From: Cytophagales bacterium | GTDB taxonomy: Bacteria; Bacteroidota; Bacteroidia; Cytophagales; Spirosomataceae | Length of the DNA: 64,000 nt | Direction: 5' to 3' | NCBI GenBank assembly: GCA_013298125.1 | Contig: JAAFJP010000001.1 | Coordinates: 238,581 to 302,580 of the forward strand | Shown: positions 1 through 7,837 of the stretch, in pieces | How the letters are laid out: every line of letters begins with the position of its first letter | How positions within the stretch are numbered: the first letter of the stretch is position 1 | Position numbers and translations under genes: made by a program | Notes under the pieces: model-generated | The model's database searches: none | Told to the model about the DNA's origin: nothing | What the model saw: the letters and a program-made list of their open reading frames with translations, nothing else

Positions 1-105
1 AGGTGTTAGGTGTTGGGTTTTAGGTGATAGGCTTTATAGGTTGTTTTTAGAAATATGGTTTTGAAGTTACTCTAACACCTAATACCAAAAACCTAACACC
101 TTTTT
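1..105. repeat. Imperfect palindrome of AGGTGTTAGG-type words
   Basis: The left part carries AGGTGTTAGG and GTTTTAGGTGATAGG; the right part (about 72-104) carries the reverse complement, with CTAACACCT and AAAACCTAACACC. The unit is a quasi-repeat word repeated within each arm. A related element lies at 48581-48642. It lies just beyond the end of the secreted-protein gene that stops at 107. The left end may be cut by the window edge. Confidence 0.6.
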
Positions 106-106
106 C

Positions 107-442
107 CTAATTCGTAAAAAACTTAATCAATGCAGTCAGAACTGTTTTACCCGCACTTGCAATGACATTCCCGAGAGCCTCCAAAGTATTTTTTAGAATT
201 TTAGAAAACCACTGAACGACAGATTTAGTAATTTGGCTTTCAGAAGGTTTTTCTGACTCTTTTTTAAGATTTGACTGATTATTGACAAGATGATATTGTG
301 AGGCAGTCATTTTAGCTGAATCAGCCTTCATTTGACGATTTTCACGCCCGTGCATAATGGTTGAGGATTCTAAAAATCCGAAGCCTGTCGAGGTAGTTAA
401 TACAACAACTGAAAAAATGATGTAGAGGAATTTGTGTTTCAT
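107..442 (-). CDS. Small secreted protein, function unknown
   Basis: This 111-residue protein starts with a clear signal peptide (MKHKFLYIIF, then a hydrophobic stretch to about residue 24). The rest is a polar, Lys/Ser/Gln-rich middle and a C-terminal amphipathic segment from about residue 78 (SKILKNTLEALGNVIASAGK). No family is recognised. The start is an ATG at 440-442 preceded by a good Bacteroidota promoter (467-500). Export to the periplasm or surface is inferred from the signal peptide only. The gene stands alone, with a palindrome directly behind it. Confidence 0.6.
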   Translation of the reverse strand: MKHKFLYIIFSVVVLTTSTGFGFLESSTIMHGRENRQMKADSAKMTASQYHLVNNQSNLKKESEKPSESQITKSVVQWFSKILKNTLEALGNVIASAGKTVLTALIKFFTN

Positions 443-466
443 TTGTATGGAGGTTTGATTACTTTA

Positions 467-500
467 CAAACATAACAAACTTATTGATAGGTTGTTACAA
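467..500 (-). promoter_or_regulatory. Bacteroidota-type promoter for the small secreted protein
   Basis: On the minus strand a TATGTTTG box (467-474) matches the TAnnTTTG -7 consensus exactly, with a TTG (498-500) 23 bases upstream. It lies 25 bases before the ATG at 442. The spacing is at the long end for this promoter class. Confidence 0.5.
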
Positions 501-516
501 AATTCGACGAAAAAAA

Positions 517-852
517 TTACGCTAATCTCGTACCGTTTGGGACAGGTCGTTCAATAGAAGAAAGTACGACTTCTCCATCGGGTAAAATAAAGCCTGTTAC
601 CAAGATTTCAGAGAGAAAATTTGCAATTTGCCTTGGTGGGAAATTGGTTACGCACAGCACCTGTCTGCCCAATAAATCTTCTTTTGAATACAGCTTCGTC
701 AATTGTGCCGACGACTGTTTTATGCCAATCTCTTCTCCTAAATCTACGACCAATTGATAGGCTGGTTTTTTAGCTTTTGGAAATTCTCTAACTTCCAAAA
801 TTGTACCAGCTCTCAGTTCTACTTTTTCAAAATCTTGCCATGAAATTTCCAT
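517..852 (-). CDS. csaA: CsaA-like tRNA-binding-domain protein
   Basis: The 111-residue length and the whole sequence fit the stand-alone EMAPII/OB-fold tRNA-binding family of CsaA. Visible family features are DFEKVELRAGTI near residues 8-19, KQSSAQLT near 45-52, GRQVLCVTNFPPRQI near 62-76, and a C-terminal PNGTRLA. Family members form dimers, bind tRNA and have been described as secretion-related chaperones; that role here is inferred. It is a single gene on the minus strand, with a 424-base gap upstream. Confidence 0.85.
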   Translation of the reverse strand: MEISWQDFEKVELRAGTILEVREFPKAKKPAYQLVVDLGEEIGIKQSSAQLTKLYSKEDLLGRQVLCVTNFPPRQIANFLSEILVTGFILPDGEVVLSSIERPVPNGTRLA

Positions 853-1005
853 AAATTATTTTAATATTCTGATTATCAATGATTTGCATTATTTTATTAA
901 CAAATGATAATAACGTAAAATTACGTGTAGATTAGGTAATTTTACTCTAAAACCAATAAAAAAAAATTACGTGCTTTGCATTATCATTACCTCACACACA
1001 AGACT

Positions 1006-1116
1006 ATGTTTTTCGTAATTATATTTCTTTTTGCTTTTTGCCTTTTAGGCTTCGGGACATTCTTATTATTGAATGTTTTGGGCATCAATTTGAGACAATT
1101 TTCCACTAAAAAGTAA
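1006..1116 (+). CDS. Possible 36-residue single-helix membrane peptide
   Basis: An ATG at 1006 opens a 36-codon frame ending in TAA at 1114. The product is almost entirely a hydrophobic helix (FFVIIFLFAFCLLGFGTFLL) followed by a short basic tail ending STKK. It would be a one-pass inner-membrane peptide. There is no Shine-Dalgarno, which is normal here. It is the only gene-like content in the 853-1276 gap apart from the terminator at 1237-1270. A chance frame is possible. Confidence 0.35.
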   Translation: MFFVIIFLFAFCLLGFGTFLLLNVLGINLRQFSTKK

Positions 1117-1236
1117 TTTTTAGTTCAAAGTATAATCGTTGGAATTATAATCCTTATTTTTCAACGGATAACGATTGTAAATTAGTAGTTCGTTCACTCA
1201 ATTCCCGCTTATAAATAGCTATTTAGAAATAAGCAA

Positions 1237-1270
1237 AACGATGGTGTAAATTCGCAAATACACCATCGTT
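1237..1270. terminator. Bidirectional hairpin terminator
   Basis: AACGATGGTGTA (1237-1248) and TACACCATCGTT (1259-1270) form a perfect 12-bp stem with a 10-base loop, followed by CTTTTTTT on the plus strand. It can end the minus-strand lipoprotein gene that stops at 1277 and any plus-strand transcript of the small frame at 1006. Confidence 0.75.
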
Positions 1271-1276
1271 CTTTTT

Positions 1277-2092
1277 TTACTTCAAAATTCCCTTCAAATC
1301 CTCATACGGAATTTCTAATTCAGTCAGTCCCGCCGCATAAGGTTTTATTTCATAGACATTGAATAAAAACTTTACTCCGCTATCTGTCAATGTAAAATTA
1401 TCATTCAGTATAAAACGTTGATTTTCAAAGAAATAACCTGACTCTTCACTCAGTTTATCCGCTGGTTTTAGTTTTTCTTGTTTTCTAAAAATCTCTTCGG
1501 CAATCAATAAAAGTTTTTGGTCGTAACCTTTCTGAAATAAATCATCCAATGTAATTCGCTTAAAATTAGCACGATTATATACGTAATAATATTCCATACT
1601 GATTGCATGATTACCACCCATAAACCAGTTAGTATTGGTATGGAGCATCAAATATTTTTTGGTCTGACGTGCTACCTTTGTGTATGCTTCCATGTACCAA
1701 GGCGTTGCCAAGAACCCTCCCGAATTTTGGGCATTGGCTTGATTGACAAAACTTTTTCCTTCTTTTAGTTTTAGGTCATAGTCGTTAACGAATGGCGTGG
1801 CTAATTCCTCAAAATTCTTTGGGCGAGATTTTGTAGTATCATTATCATCGTGATAGATATTCAAAATCTCATTTTTTATCACTTCATTGAAGCTGATCGA
1901 CTCAAATTGAGGATATTGAAACATGACCGTCGCACACAAAGAGTCTCTTTTTACACAATTCTGACTGTGTTTTACAAAACCTTTTATTGCATATTTTAAA
2001 GTATCGGTAGTTGAATCTAAATCGTTTTTGGGGGAATTACCACAACTCCAAAGCAAAGCTAAAAAGGGAATAAAAAGTAGTTTTTTTTTCAT
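1277..2092 (-). CDS. DUF3298-family lipoprotein (RsiV-like fold)
   Basis: The chosen start (ATG at 2092) gives a 271-residue protein with a lipoprotein signal peptide and lipobox LLWSC (Cys17). A longer frame begins at 2146, but its extra residues are encoded in a palindromic repeat and would bury the signal peptide. The C-terminal half matches DUF3298: FNVYEIKPYAAGLTELEIPY just before the end, with the conserved pYAaG. The family includes the extracytoplasmic part of RsiV, but there is no anti-sigma region here. It is probably an outer-membrane-anchored periplasmic protein of unknown role. Confidence 0.75.
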   Translation of the reverse strand: MKKKLLFIPFLALLWSCGNSPKNDLDSTTDTLKYAIKGFVKHSQNCVKRDSLCATVMFQYPQFESISFNEVIKNEILNIYHDDNDTTKSRPKNFEELATPFVNDYDLKLKEGKSFVNQANAQNSGGFLATPWYMEAYTKVARQTKKYLMLHTNTNWFMGGNHAISMEYYYVYNRANFKRITLDDLFQKGYDQKLLLIAEEIFRKQEKLKPADKLSEESGYFFENQRFILNDNFTLTDSGVKFLFNVYEIKPYAAGLTELEIPYEDLKGILK

Positions 2093-2125
2093 TATAATAT
2101 TTTTAAAATGGTTAAATATATTCCT

Positions 2126-2186
2126 GCCACCAAGTCTCAGAGGCACGAAGAATTAATAAAACTTAGTGCCTTGGTGTCTTGGAGGC
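2126..2186. repeat. Imperfect palindrome between lipoprotein and VOC genes
   Basis: Left arm GCCACCAAGTCTCAGAGGCA and right arm GTGCCTTGGTGTCTTGGAGG are imperfect inverted copies, 25 bases each. Spontaneous words of the CCAAGaCaCCAAGGCAC type are repeated within the arms. It sits between two minus-strand genes and could act as a terminator for the upstream VOC gene. Confidence 0.6.
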
Positions 2187-2199
2187 ATTAATTTCTTTC

Positions 2200-2589
2200 T
2201 TATTTTTCATAAAATTCAATCGGTAAACCATCTGGGTCTTCCATAAAAAAGAAAGCCTTGTCCGTAAATTCATCAATCCTAATCGTCTCACAACCAATAC
2301 TTTGAGAGACTAATTTTTCTCTGGTTTCAGTTACAGAATTTACTTCAAAAGCTAAATGACGTAATCCACAAGCCTCTGGACGAGATACCCGTGCAGGAGG
2401 GTTGGGGAAGGAAAATAGTTCAATTTGGTATAAACCATTCACCGATAAATCTAACTTATAAGATTGACGTTCAGCACGATAGACCTCACCAATGACCTTG
2501 AAGCCCAAAATTTCTGTATAAAAATGTTTAGACTTTTGATAATCAGAACAGATAATGGCAATATGGTGAATATGATTGATTTGAAGCAT
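2200..2589 (-). CDS. VOC-family metalloprotein, YaeR/GloA2 type
   Basis: The 129-residue protein has the single-domain VOC layout and is very close to E. coli YaeR along its length (HHIAIICSDYQKSKHFYTEI, SRPEACGLRHLAF, DPDGLPIEFYE). Putative metal ligands in the two beta-alpha-beta-beta-beta modules are His9, Glu57, His78 and Glu125. The family is annotated as glyoxalase-like, but the substrate is not established. A good TAACTTTG box lies at 2612-2619. Confidence 0.85.
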   Translation of the reverse strand: MLQINHIHHIAIICSDYQKSKHFYTEILGFKVIGEVYRAERQSYKLDLSVNGLYQIELFSFPNPPARVSRPEACGLRHLAFEVNSVTETREKLVSQSIGCETIRIDEFTDKAFFFMEDPDGLPIEFYEK

Positions 2590-2611
2590 TGATAAAATTT
2601 AAGTCTTTTCA

Positions 2612-2619
2612 CAAAGTTA
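2612..2619 (-). promoter_or_regulatory. TAnnTTTG promoter box of the VOC gene
   Basis: TAACTTTG on the minus strand matches the Bacteroidota -7 consensus exactly and lies 22 bases before the ATG at 2589. No clean TTG is seen at the usual distance upstream. Confidence 0.4.
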
Positions 2620-2705
2620 GATAAAGGGTTTTAGAAATTTGCTAACAACATGAACAGATTTAAGCTAACAGTATTATCTTTCAACAAAAAATTAAAAATC
2701 ATCTT

Positions 2706-3053
2706 ATGTACACAATTCCATTTACAAATATTGATTGGAGCAACGTTCCAAAAACAGAACACAAAGGCGATAAGGGGATGGCTTATTGGCAAACCCTCAA
2801 TCTTGATGGACTCAGAGTCAGAATCGTAGAATACACCGCAGATTATTTAGCTGACCATTGGTGCGAAAAAGGACATATTGTGCATTGTCTCGAAGGAGAA
2901 TTTATCAGCGAAATGGCTGATGGACAAGAGTTTATATTAACAAAAGGCATGACCTACATCGTCTCAGATGATTTAAGTTCTCATCGTTCCAAAACGACCT
3001 CGGGGGTTAAACTACTGATAATTGATGGAGGATTTTTGAAACCAAAACTTTAA
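2706..3053 (+). CDS. DHCW-motif cupin-fold protein
   Basis: This 115-residue one-domain cupin has the signature ADHWCEKGHIVHCLEGE at residues 49-65, a cupin box 1 with D50, H51, C53, H58 and E64. A second cupin half follows with GMTYIVSDDLSSHRS (H93). Family members are called DHCW-motif cupins and have no assigned reaction. The start ATG at 2706 is the only one before the domain. It is divergent from the VOC gene, with which it shares a short intergenic region. Confidence 0.8.
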   Translation: MYTIPFTNIDWSNVPKTEHKGDKGMAYWQTLNLDGLRVRIVEYTADYLADHWCEKGHIVHCLEGEFISEMADGQEFILTKGMTYIVSDDLSSHRSKTTSGVKLLIIDGGFLKPKL

Positions 3054-3098
3054 GACGTAGAATGTGTTTTATTTGTACACGTTCAAAACAATCTCCCC

Positions 3099-3302
3099 AT
3101 GAAAAATAAACTTGTCAGTATTCTTTTAAGTATTTTTTACTTCGTATTCTGTGTTTTTGTCATTTTCCACAATGCCTCTTATCGTTTAGATTTATTATTT
3201 AGTGGCAAATATTTAGTATTTATGATGCTGAGTGTTGCAGTATTTTTTGTTTTGATGAAGGTCGTCAAAGAAATTTTTGATGAAAACGGAAACGATTTTT
3301 GA
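3099..3302 (+). CDS. Small two-helix membrane protein
   Basis: The 67-residue protein has two predicted membrane helices (about residues 7-25 and 37-54) and an acidic C-terminus (EIFDENGNDF). It follows the cupin gene by 45 bases on the same strand and may be cotranscribed. The strong hairpin at 3364-3394 lies 62 bases downstream. No family is recognised. Confidence 0.55.
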   Translation: MKNKLVSILLSIFYFVFCVFVIFHNASYRLDLLFSGKYLVFMMLSVAVFFVLMKVVKEIFDENGNDF

Positions 3303-3363
3303 AAACGAATCGTTAATACAACTCACGCCCCTTTCGAGGATGTTATGGGTTGTGTTCAATAGA

Positions 3364-3394
3364 AAAAGGCAGGGAGTTCCATTCCCTGCCTTTT
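3364..3394. terminator. Bidirectional terminator between rhodopsin and small membrane protein
   Basis: AAAAGGCAGGGA (3364-3375) pairs perfectly over 12 bp with TCCCTGCCTTTT (3383-3394), with a 7-base loop and T-rich flanks on both strands. It separates the convergent plus-strand gene ending at 3302 and the rhodopsin gene ending at 3435. Confidence 0.85.
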
Positions 3395-3434
3395 CTATTT
3401 TTAACTAAGAAGTTTACTGTGGTTGGTAATTAGA

Positions 3435-4193
3435 TTACGCAAGTTTCGCTTTATCAGCTGCTGTTGCATTTTTAGCGATTGTATAAACCACTAAACCAAA
3501 ACCAATTTTGTTGATAGCATCAGCAATGTTGTATGCTAAATCAACTGGTGAACTTTTTGTGAAGTCAGCACCTTCCACTAATCCGTGCAAGATGTTTCCT
3601 GGTAACATACAATACCCGATTGGATAAATTGCCCAGCCTACTAATGTAAACCATCTCATCACTTTGTAACCTTCTGTTACCGCAGCATTGTTTGATGATG
3701 CTACCAATTTAGAAGCCTCTCCCATGTAGATTTCATAGATAATTACTGCCCAACCGATTGTTGAGATAATTCCCCACATTACATTACTTTCTACGCTAAC
3801 TGCTTCTCCGATGTAACCAGCAACCAACATCAAGATTGAACCCGCTAACAAACGTACTAACATTCCACCTTTTGCACCTGCTGGCTTCAAAATTAAGAAA
3901 TATTCAACGCACATTAGAGGCACAGTCAATGTCCAGTCAATATAACGGAACTGAGTTGGTGATGTACCTGTCTCTAACCATATACCTCTCATGTAGAAAT
4001 AGTGTACGGCTGCGATGAAAGTAATTAAACCAGAAATGGTTAATGATGTTTTCCACTTGTCTGAAACTTGACCTCTTTCTACAAAGAAGAAGACCGAAGC
4101 TGCCAACATAGACATATAGCCCGTGAAAAATGTGAATCCGATGTAATCACCTGCTTGGAGATTACCATTCAAGAGGATGTTGAATGTGTTCAT
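3435..4193 (-). CDS. Proteorhodopsin, green-type light-driven proton pump
   Basis: The 252-residue seven-helix protein carries helix C RYIDWTLTVPLMCVE. This gives the proton-pump triad Asp86 (acceptor), Thr90 and Glu97 (donor), matching D97/T101/E108 of green proteorhodopsin. Met94 occupies the tuning site (105 in that protein), where Leu or Met means green and Gln means blue absorption. His64 (AAVHYFYMRG) is the partner of the acceptor Asp. Lys229 in helix G (DAINKIGFG) is the retinal Schiff-base lysine. Blh lies 128 bases upstream on the same strand. An outward proton pump in the inner membrane is expected. Whether it also binds an antenna carotenoid through a helix-E opening cannot be decided by eye. 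Confidence 0.97.
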   Translation of the reverse strand: MNTFNILLNGNLQAGDYIGFTFFTGYMSMLAASVFFFVERGQVSDKWKTSLTISGLITFIAAVHYFYMRGIWLETGTSPTQFRYIDWTLTVPLMCVEYFLILKPAGAKGGMLVRLLAGSILMLVAGYIGEAVSVESNVMWGIISTIGWAVIIYEIYMGEASKLVASSNNAAVTEGYKVMRWFTLVGWAIYPIGYCMLPGNILHGLVEGADFTKSSPVDLAYNIADAINKIGFGLVVYTIAKNATAADKAKLA

Positions 4194-4320
4194 AATGGTA
4201 AATGTTTGGTTTTAATGGATTATTTAGATAAATAATTATATTATTACAACTATATAACAACGCCAATTTATTATTGTTTTCGATTTTGTTTATTTTTTTT
4301 AAAAAAATATTAAACAAACA

Positions 4321-5268
4321 TTATCTGGCATCGTGATTCATCTGATGTGCAATGATGAGATGAGGTAATGTAATGAGTGAAATAAAAATGAAAAGAATTG
4401 GAAACGGGTCAAAGTTTTGGGTGTAAATATGGCAATACCATAGAAACGTAAAAAGAAAAATAATGGATAGAATAGTTAGCGGTAATGTTTTGAAATAAAC
4501 TAATTTAAAAGATAAAGATGGATGATCTTTCCGTAAATAATCGTGGATATTATCAAACGCACAGAGAGCGTGCCAACCTCCAAAGTATAGTGCAAAAGCG
4601 GGCAACAAGGGCAAAAAAGCGGATATAATCAAAATGATACACAAACGAAAAATTCTGATTTTATCAAATTGAATCAAAAATTCTGATTGTGCAACTATGA
4701 AAATAGTGATAAAGGATAAACCCAGTAAGTAAAGTATTTGCTTGACATTCAAGGCAATAAAATTCAGAAAAGCCATTGCTGATTCTTGATTTCCAATCAT
4801 TTTATCTACAATCGGGCGAACTTCGTCAAGGTGAGTGAGTAGTATGAATGCTAAAATATAAAATCCATAAATCAACCTTGTAAATGACCAAATTAACGCA
4901 TTTTGAGGAGCTTTTTCCAAATCTGTTTCGCCAAAATGCCATGCTGAAATAAGTAGAAAAATCGCTAAACTCAATCCTGAAAACCAATACCAAGCTAAGC
5001 CATAAAGTGCCATTATCATTAAGTATTTCAACAAAAATAGCTTGGCATTATAAACACGATTCATTTTTTTGTCAGTAGCTTCCTGAATCACATGGTCTAA
5101 TGCACCGTGCGGAATACCCGTTAGAAGTATTAGTGAAACAAAGAAAATGATTTGGATATTTTGTGGTAAACCTCCTTGAAAGTACTGCCAAGACAACAGC
5201 ATCAAACCGATGAATACAGTTATCCAAGTAGGTACTTTTATGAGCGTATGGATTAGTTGTAGTTTCAT
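4321..5268 (-). CDS. blh: Brp/Blh-family beta-carotene 15,15'-dioxygenase
   Basis: The 315-residue polytopic protein has the Brp/Blh family motifs GIPHGALDHV (51-60; His54, His59), SAWHFGETD (109-117; His111, Glu114), FGGWHAL (His233), IHDY (His242) and PHLIIAHQMNH near the C-terminus. The family cleaves beta-carotene into two all-trans retinal molecules, the rhodopsin chromophore. It is transcribed toward the rhodopsin gene with no terminator in the 127-base AT-rich gap, so an operon is likely. No carotenoid synthesis gene (crtEBIY) lies in the window, so beta-carotene must be made from elsewhere on the genome. Confidence 0.95.
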   Translation of the reverse strand: MKLQLIHTLIKVPTWITVFIGLMLLSWQYFQGGLPQNIQIIFFVSLILLTGIPHGALDHVIQEATDKKMNRVYNAKLFLLKYLMIMALYGLAWYWFSGLSLAIFLLISAWHFGETDLEKAPQNALIWSFTRLIYGFYILAFILLTHLDEVRPIVDKMIGNQESAMAFLNFIALNVKQILYLLGLSFITIFIVAQSEFLIQFDKIRIFRLCIILIISAFLPLLPAFALYFGGWHALCAFDNIHDYLRKDHPSLSFKLVYFKTLPLTILSIIFLFTFLWYCHIYTQNFDPFPILFIFISLITLPHLIIAHQMNHDAR

Positions 5269-5414
5269 TTTGTTTAATAAAGATAAGATATTATTTAAAC
5301 AAAGACAAATTACTATTGTTTTAAATAATTTTTCAGCCCTTTGAAACGGATAAATTAATAAAAGACCTCTTGATTTTGTAACTTGCAGATAAATTAGAAA
5401 ATAATCTAAAAACG

Positions 5415-5783
5415 ATGAAACAAATCATATTTACAGAAAAAGCACCCGCCGCTATCGGTCCGTATTCACAGGCGATTTTATCAAATGGAACTTTGTATGT
5501 ATCAGGTCAAATTGCTTTGGCATTGGTGGAGGCAGGAGCAAATATTGAAGACGAAACTCGTCAGGTAATGAAGAACCTTCAAGCTATTTTGGAAGCTGCC
5601 AACATGACTTTCGAGAACGTAGTAAAATGTACAATTTTCGTAAAAGACATGAATAATTTTGTTAAAATCAATGGCGTGTATGGAGAGTTTTTCCCAACAA
5701 ATCCACCCGCAAGAGAGACAGTAGAAGTAGCTCGCTTGCCAAAAGATGTAAATGTTGAAATTTCTTGTGTTGCGGTATTATAG
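5415..5783 (+). CDS. ridA: RidA-family enamine/imine deaminase
   Basis: The 122-residue protein is a RidA (YjgF/YER057c/UK114) member with IGPYSQAILSNGTLYVSGQI (14-33), Tyr17, Arg100 in NPPARETVEVARLP and Glu115 near the end, which match the catalytic residues of RidA. The enzyme hydrolyses reactive 2-aminoacrylate and related enamines released by PLP enzymes. It is a few residues shorter than E. coli RidA, the loss lying after GQI, where the usual Pro-Gly loop is missing. It is divergent from blh. Confidence 0.93.
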   Translation: MKQIIFTEKAPAAIGPYSQAILSNGTLYVSGQIALALVEAGANIEDETRQVMKNLQAILEAANMTFENVVKCTIFVKDMNNFVKINGVYGEFFPTNPPARETVEVARLPKDVNVEISCVAVL

Positions 5784-5836
5784 TTGTGAATAGAGAGAAT
5801 ATTAATATAAAAATTATAGTTTTATTTTCGGGTCTG

Positions 5837-5939
5837 AGGTTACACAGAGAGCCACAGAGATTAAAATGAGAACCACAGAGAGTTTCAGAGATTTGCTCTG
5901 TGGTTCTCTATTTTTACTTTGTGGCTCTCTGCGTAACCT
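5837..5939. repeat. Nested double palindrome upstream of gltX
   Basis: Outer arms AGGTTACACAGAGAGCCACA (from 5837) and TGTGGCTCTCTGCGTAACCT (to 5939) pair over 23 bp with two mismatches. Inner arms GAGAACCACAGAG (5868-5880) and CTCTGTGGTTCTC (5896-5908) pair perfectly over 13 bp. Both arms use the same word, (A)CCACAGAG. It lies between ridA and gltX, and could be a terminator for ridA or a structure in the gltX leader. Confidence 0.8.
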
Positions 5940-6004
5940 TAGTCCTGAATTTTATTCTAATTCTTTCATAAATACTCACAACTCACCAAATCAATTAAAA
6001 ATAT

Positions 6005-7516
6005 ATGTCAAACAGACCAGTAAGAGTACGTTTTGCACCAAGTCCAACGGGTGGCTTGCACATTGGCGGTGTCAGAACAGCATTATATAATTATCTATTA
6101 GCCAGACAATTAGGCGGAAAAATGTTGCTTCGCATTGAAGACACAGACCAAACTCGGTTTGTGGAAGGTGCAGAAGAATATATCATCGAAGCCCTCTCGT
6201 GGGTGGGTATTACGATTGACGAAGGCGTAGGCGTAGGTGGTCCACACGCACCCTATCGCCAGTCGGAACGCAAGGCGATGTACATGGATTATGCCATGCA
6301 ATTAATCAATTCGGGAAAGGCATATTACGCTTTTGATACTTCCGAAGAATTGGATGCCATGCGTCAAACCCTTGAAAGTCAGGGTTCTGCGTTTCAGTAC
6401 AATGCAGTAACGAGAACAAAATTAAATAATTCTTTGACGCTCTCGGAGGGAGAAACAAAGGCAAAAATTGAGGCAGGTGTTCCCTACGTAATTCGTTTTA
6501 AAGTACCACCAAAAGAGGAAATCCGTTTCAAAGATATTATTCGTGATTGGGTTTTGGTACATTCTTCGACTGTGGATGATAAGGTTTTGATGAAGTCGGA
6601 CGGAATGCCGACCTATCACCTTGCACATGCCGTGGATGACCATTTGATGGAAATTTCGCACGTCATTCGTGGGGAAGAATGGTTGCCGTCAGCCCCTTTG
6701 CACGTTTTGTTATACCGTGCTTTTGGTTGGGAATCAACCATGCCACAATTTGCCCATTTGCCACTTTTACTAAAACCAGAAGGTAATGGCAAACTCTCGA
6801 AAAGAGATGCAGATACAGGCGGATTCCCTATTTTTCCACTTTCTTGGACAATGCCCGATGGTGCAAAAGCAATAGGTTTTAGAGAAGAAGGATATTTAAA
6901 AGAAGCCCTCGTGAACTTCTTGGCTTTCTTGGGTTGGAATCCTGGCACGGAGCAAGAAGTGTTCTCGATGGATGAATTAATTGCGGCTTTTTCTTTGGAA
7001 AGAATCAATAAGGCAGGAGCAAAATTTGACATCAATAAAGCCAAGTGGTACAACCAGCAATATTTAAAATCAGCTTCGGATGAAGATTTAGCAAAAACGT
7101 ATTTGCCTGATTATGAATTAGATAGGGCATTAAAATTGACTCATTTATTCAAAGAAAGAGTAACGTTCCCACAAGAAATTGCGGAAGAAACTACGAAACT
7201 TCTGAAAACGCCAACGGCTTATGATGAGACCATCGTAGCCTCAAAATGGAACTTGGATGCGAAGAATGGAATCACGGCTTTTCAACATATTTTACCAAAT
7301 ATAGAAAACTTTATTGCCGACGAAATCAAGCACGCTTTGAGTGATGAATTAGAAAAAGCGGGTATCAAAATGGGGAAAATGATGCAAATGTTACGCATCG
7401 CTATTATGGGTACAGGTACTGGTCCAGACTTGATGCTTTCGATGGAAATTATGGGTAAAGAAGAAGTGAATTTGAGATTAGAAAAGGCTTTGGCGGAATT
7501 GCCTGAGATTGGGTAG
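6005..7516 (+). CDS. gltX: Glutamyl-tRNA synthetase
   Basis: The 503-residue class I synthetase has RFAPSPTGGLHIGG at 9-22 (HIGH motif H19-G22) and KLSKRD at 263-268 (KMSKS motif), with the usual C-terminal anticodon-binding region. It charges tRNA-Glu with glutamate. With gatC 500 bases downstream the enzyme is probably non-discriminating and also makes Glu-tRNA-Gln for the GatCAB amidotransferase, though gatA and gatB are not in the window. The start ATG at 6005 follows an AT-rich leader after the nested palindrome. Confidence 0.97.
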   Translation: MSNRPVRVRFAPSPTGGLHIGGVRTALYNYLLARQLGGKMLLRIEDTDQTRFVEGAEEYIIEALSWVGITIDEGVGVGGPHAPYRQSERKAMYMDYAMQLINSGKAYYAFDTSEELDAMRQTLESQGSAFQYNAVTRTKLNNSLTLSEGETKAKIEAGVPYVIRFKVPPKEEIRFKDIIRDWVLVHSSTVDDKVLMKSDGMPTYHLAHAVDDHLMEISHVIRGEEWLPSAPLHVLLYRAFGWESTMPQFAHLPLLLKPEGNGKLSKRDADTGGFPIFPLSWTMPDGAKAIGFREEGYLKEALVNFLAFLGWNPGTEQEVFSMDELIAAFSLERINKAGAKFDINKAKWYNQQYLKSASDEDLAKTYLPDYELDRALKLTHLFKERVTFPQEIAEETTKLLKTPTAYDETIVASKWNLDAKNGITAFQHILPNIENFIADEIKHALSDELEKAGIKMGKMMQMLRIAIMGTGTGPDLMLSMEIMGKEEVNLRLEKALAELPEIG

Positions 7517-7533
7517 AATATCCGTGTAACCCA

Positions 7534-7615
7534 GTCTGAATCAGGATTAAAGGATTTTAAGATTTTCAGAATTTTATCACATTAATCCTTAAATCTTGTA
7601 AATCCTGATTCAGAC
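7534..7615. repeat. Palindrome of GATTCAGAC / AATCCT words behind gltX
   Basis: Left arm GTCTGAATCAGGATT (7534-7548) is the perfect reverse complement of AATCCTGATTCAGAC (7601-7615). Inner parts (AAAGGATTTTAAGATTTT against AATCCTTAAATCTTG) continue imperfectly. It starts 18 bases after the gltX stop and may terminate it. A similar AAATCCT...ATTCAGAC stretch is found inside blaR1 (44089-44148). Confidence 0.75.
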
Positions 7616-7660
7616 AAAAATAATGGTTTCTAACCGATAGCTAATAATTTTCATTTTAAC

Positions 7661-7680
7661 TACGGACAAGGCTGTCCGTA
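7661..7680. repeat. Short palindrome TACGGAC...GTCCGTA
   Basis: TACGGAC (7661-7667) and GTCCGTA (7674-7680) form a 7-bp stem. The core ACGGACAAGGCTGTCCGT recurs, in reverse complement with one change, at 60920-60939, so these are two copies of one small element. It lies 12 bases before the small frame at 7693. Confidence 0.55.
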
Positions 7681-7692
7681 ATACAAATCATT

Positions 7693-7833
7693 ATGCGATT
7701 GAACAAAAAATATTTGGCATTAGGAATTATCCTCGGCTGTGCCGTTGGTGTTGCTACAAAAAATATTGGCGTTTGGCTTCCAGTAGGCATTGCTCTCGGA
7801 ATTGCATTAGGCAGAAAGAAAAATAAACAATAA
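7693..7833 (+). CDS. 46-residue glycine-rich membrane peptide
   Basis: The frame from ATG 7693 to TAA 7831 encodes a hydrophobic, glycine-rich peptide (ALGIILGCAVGVATKNIGVW, then LPVGIALGIALG) that ends RKKNKQ, a positive-inside tail. The two short hydrophobic stretches could form a hairpin in the membrane. It is followed after 4 bases by the next small gene and then gatC, which supports a real operon. No known family is identified. Confidence 0.55.
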   Translation: MRLNKKYLALGIILGCAVGVATKNIGVWLPVGIALGIALGRKKNKQ

Positions 7834-7837
7834 AACG

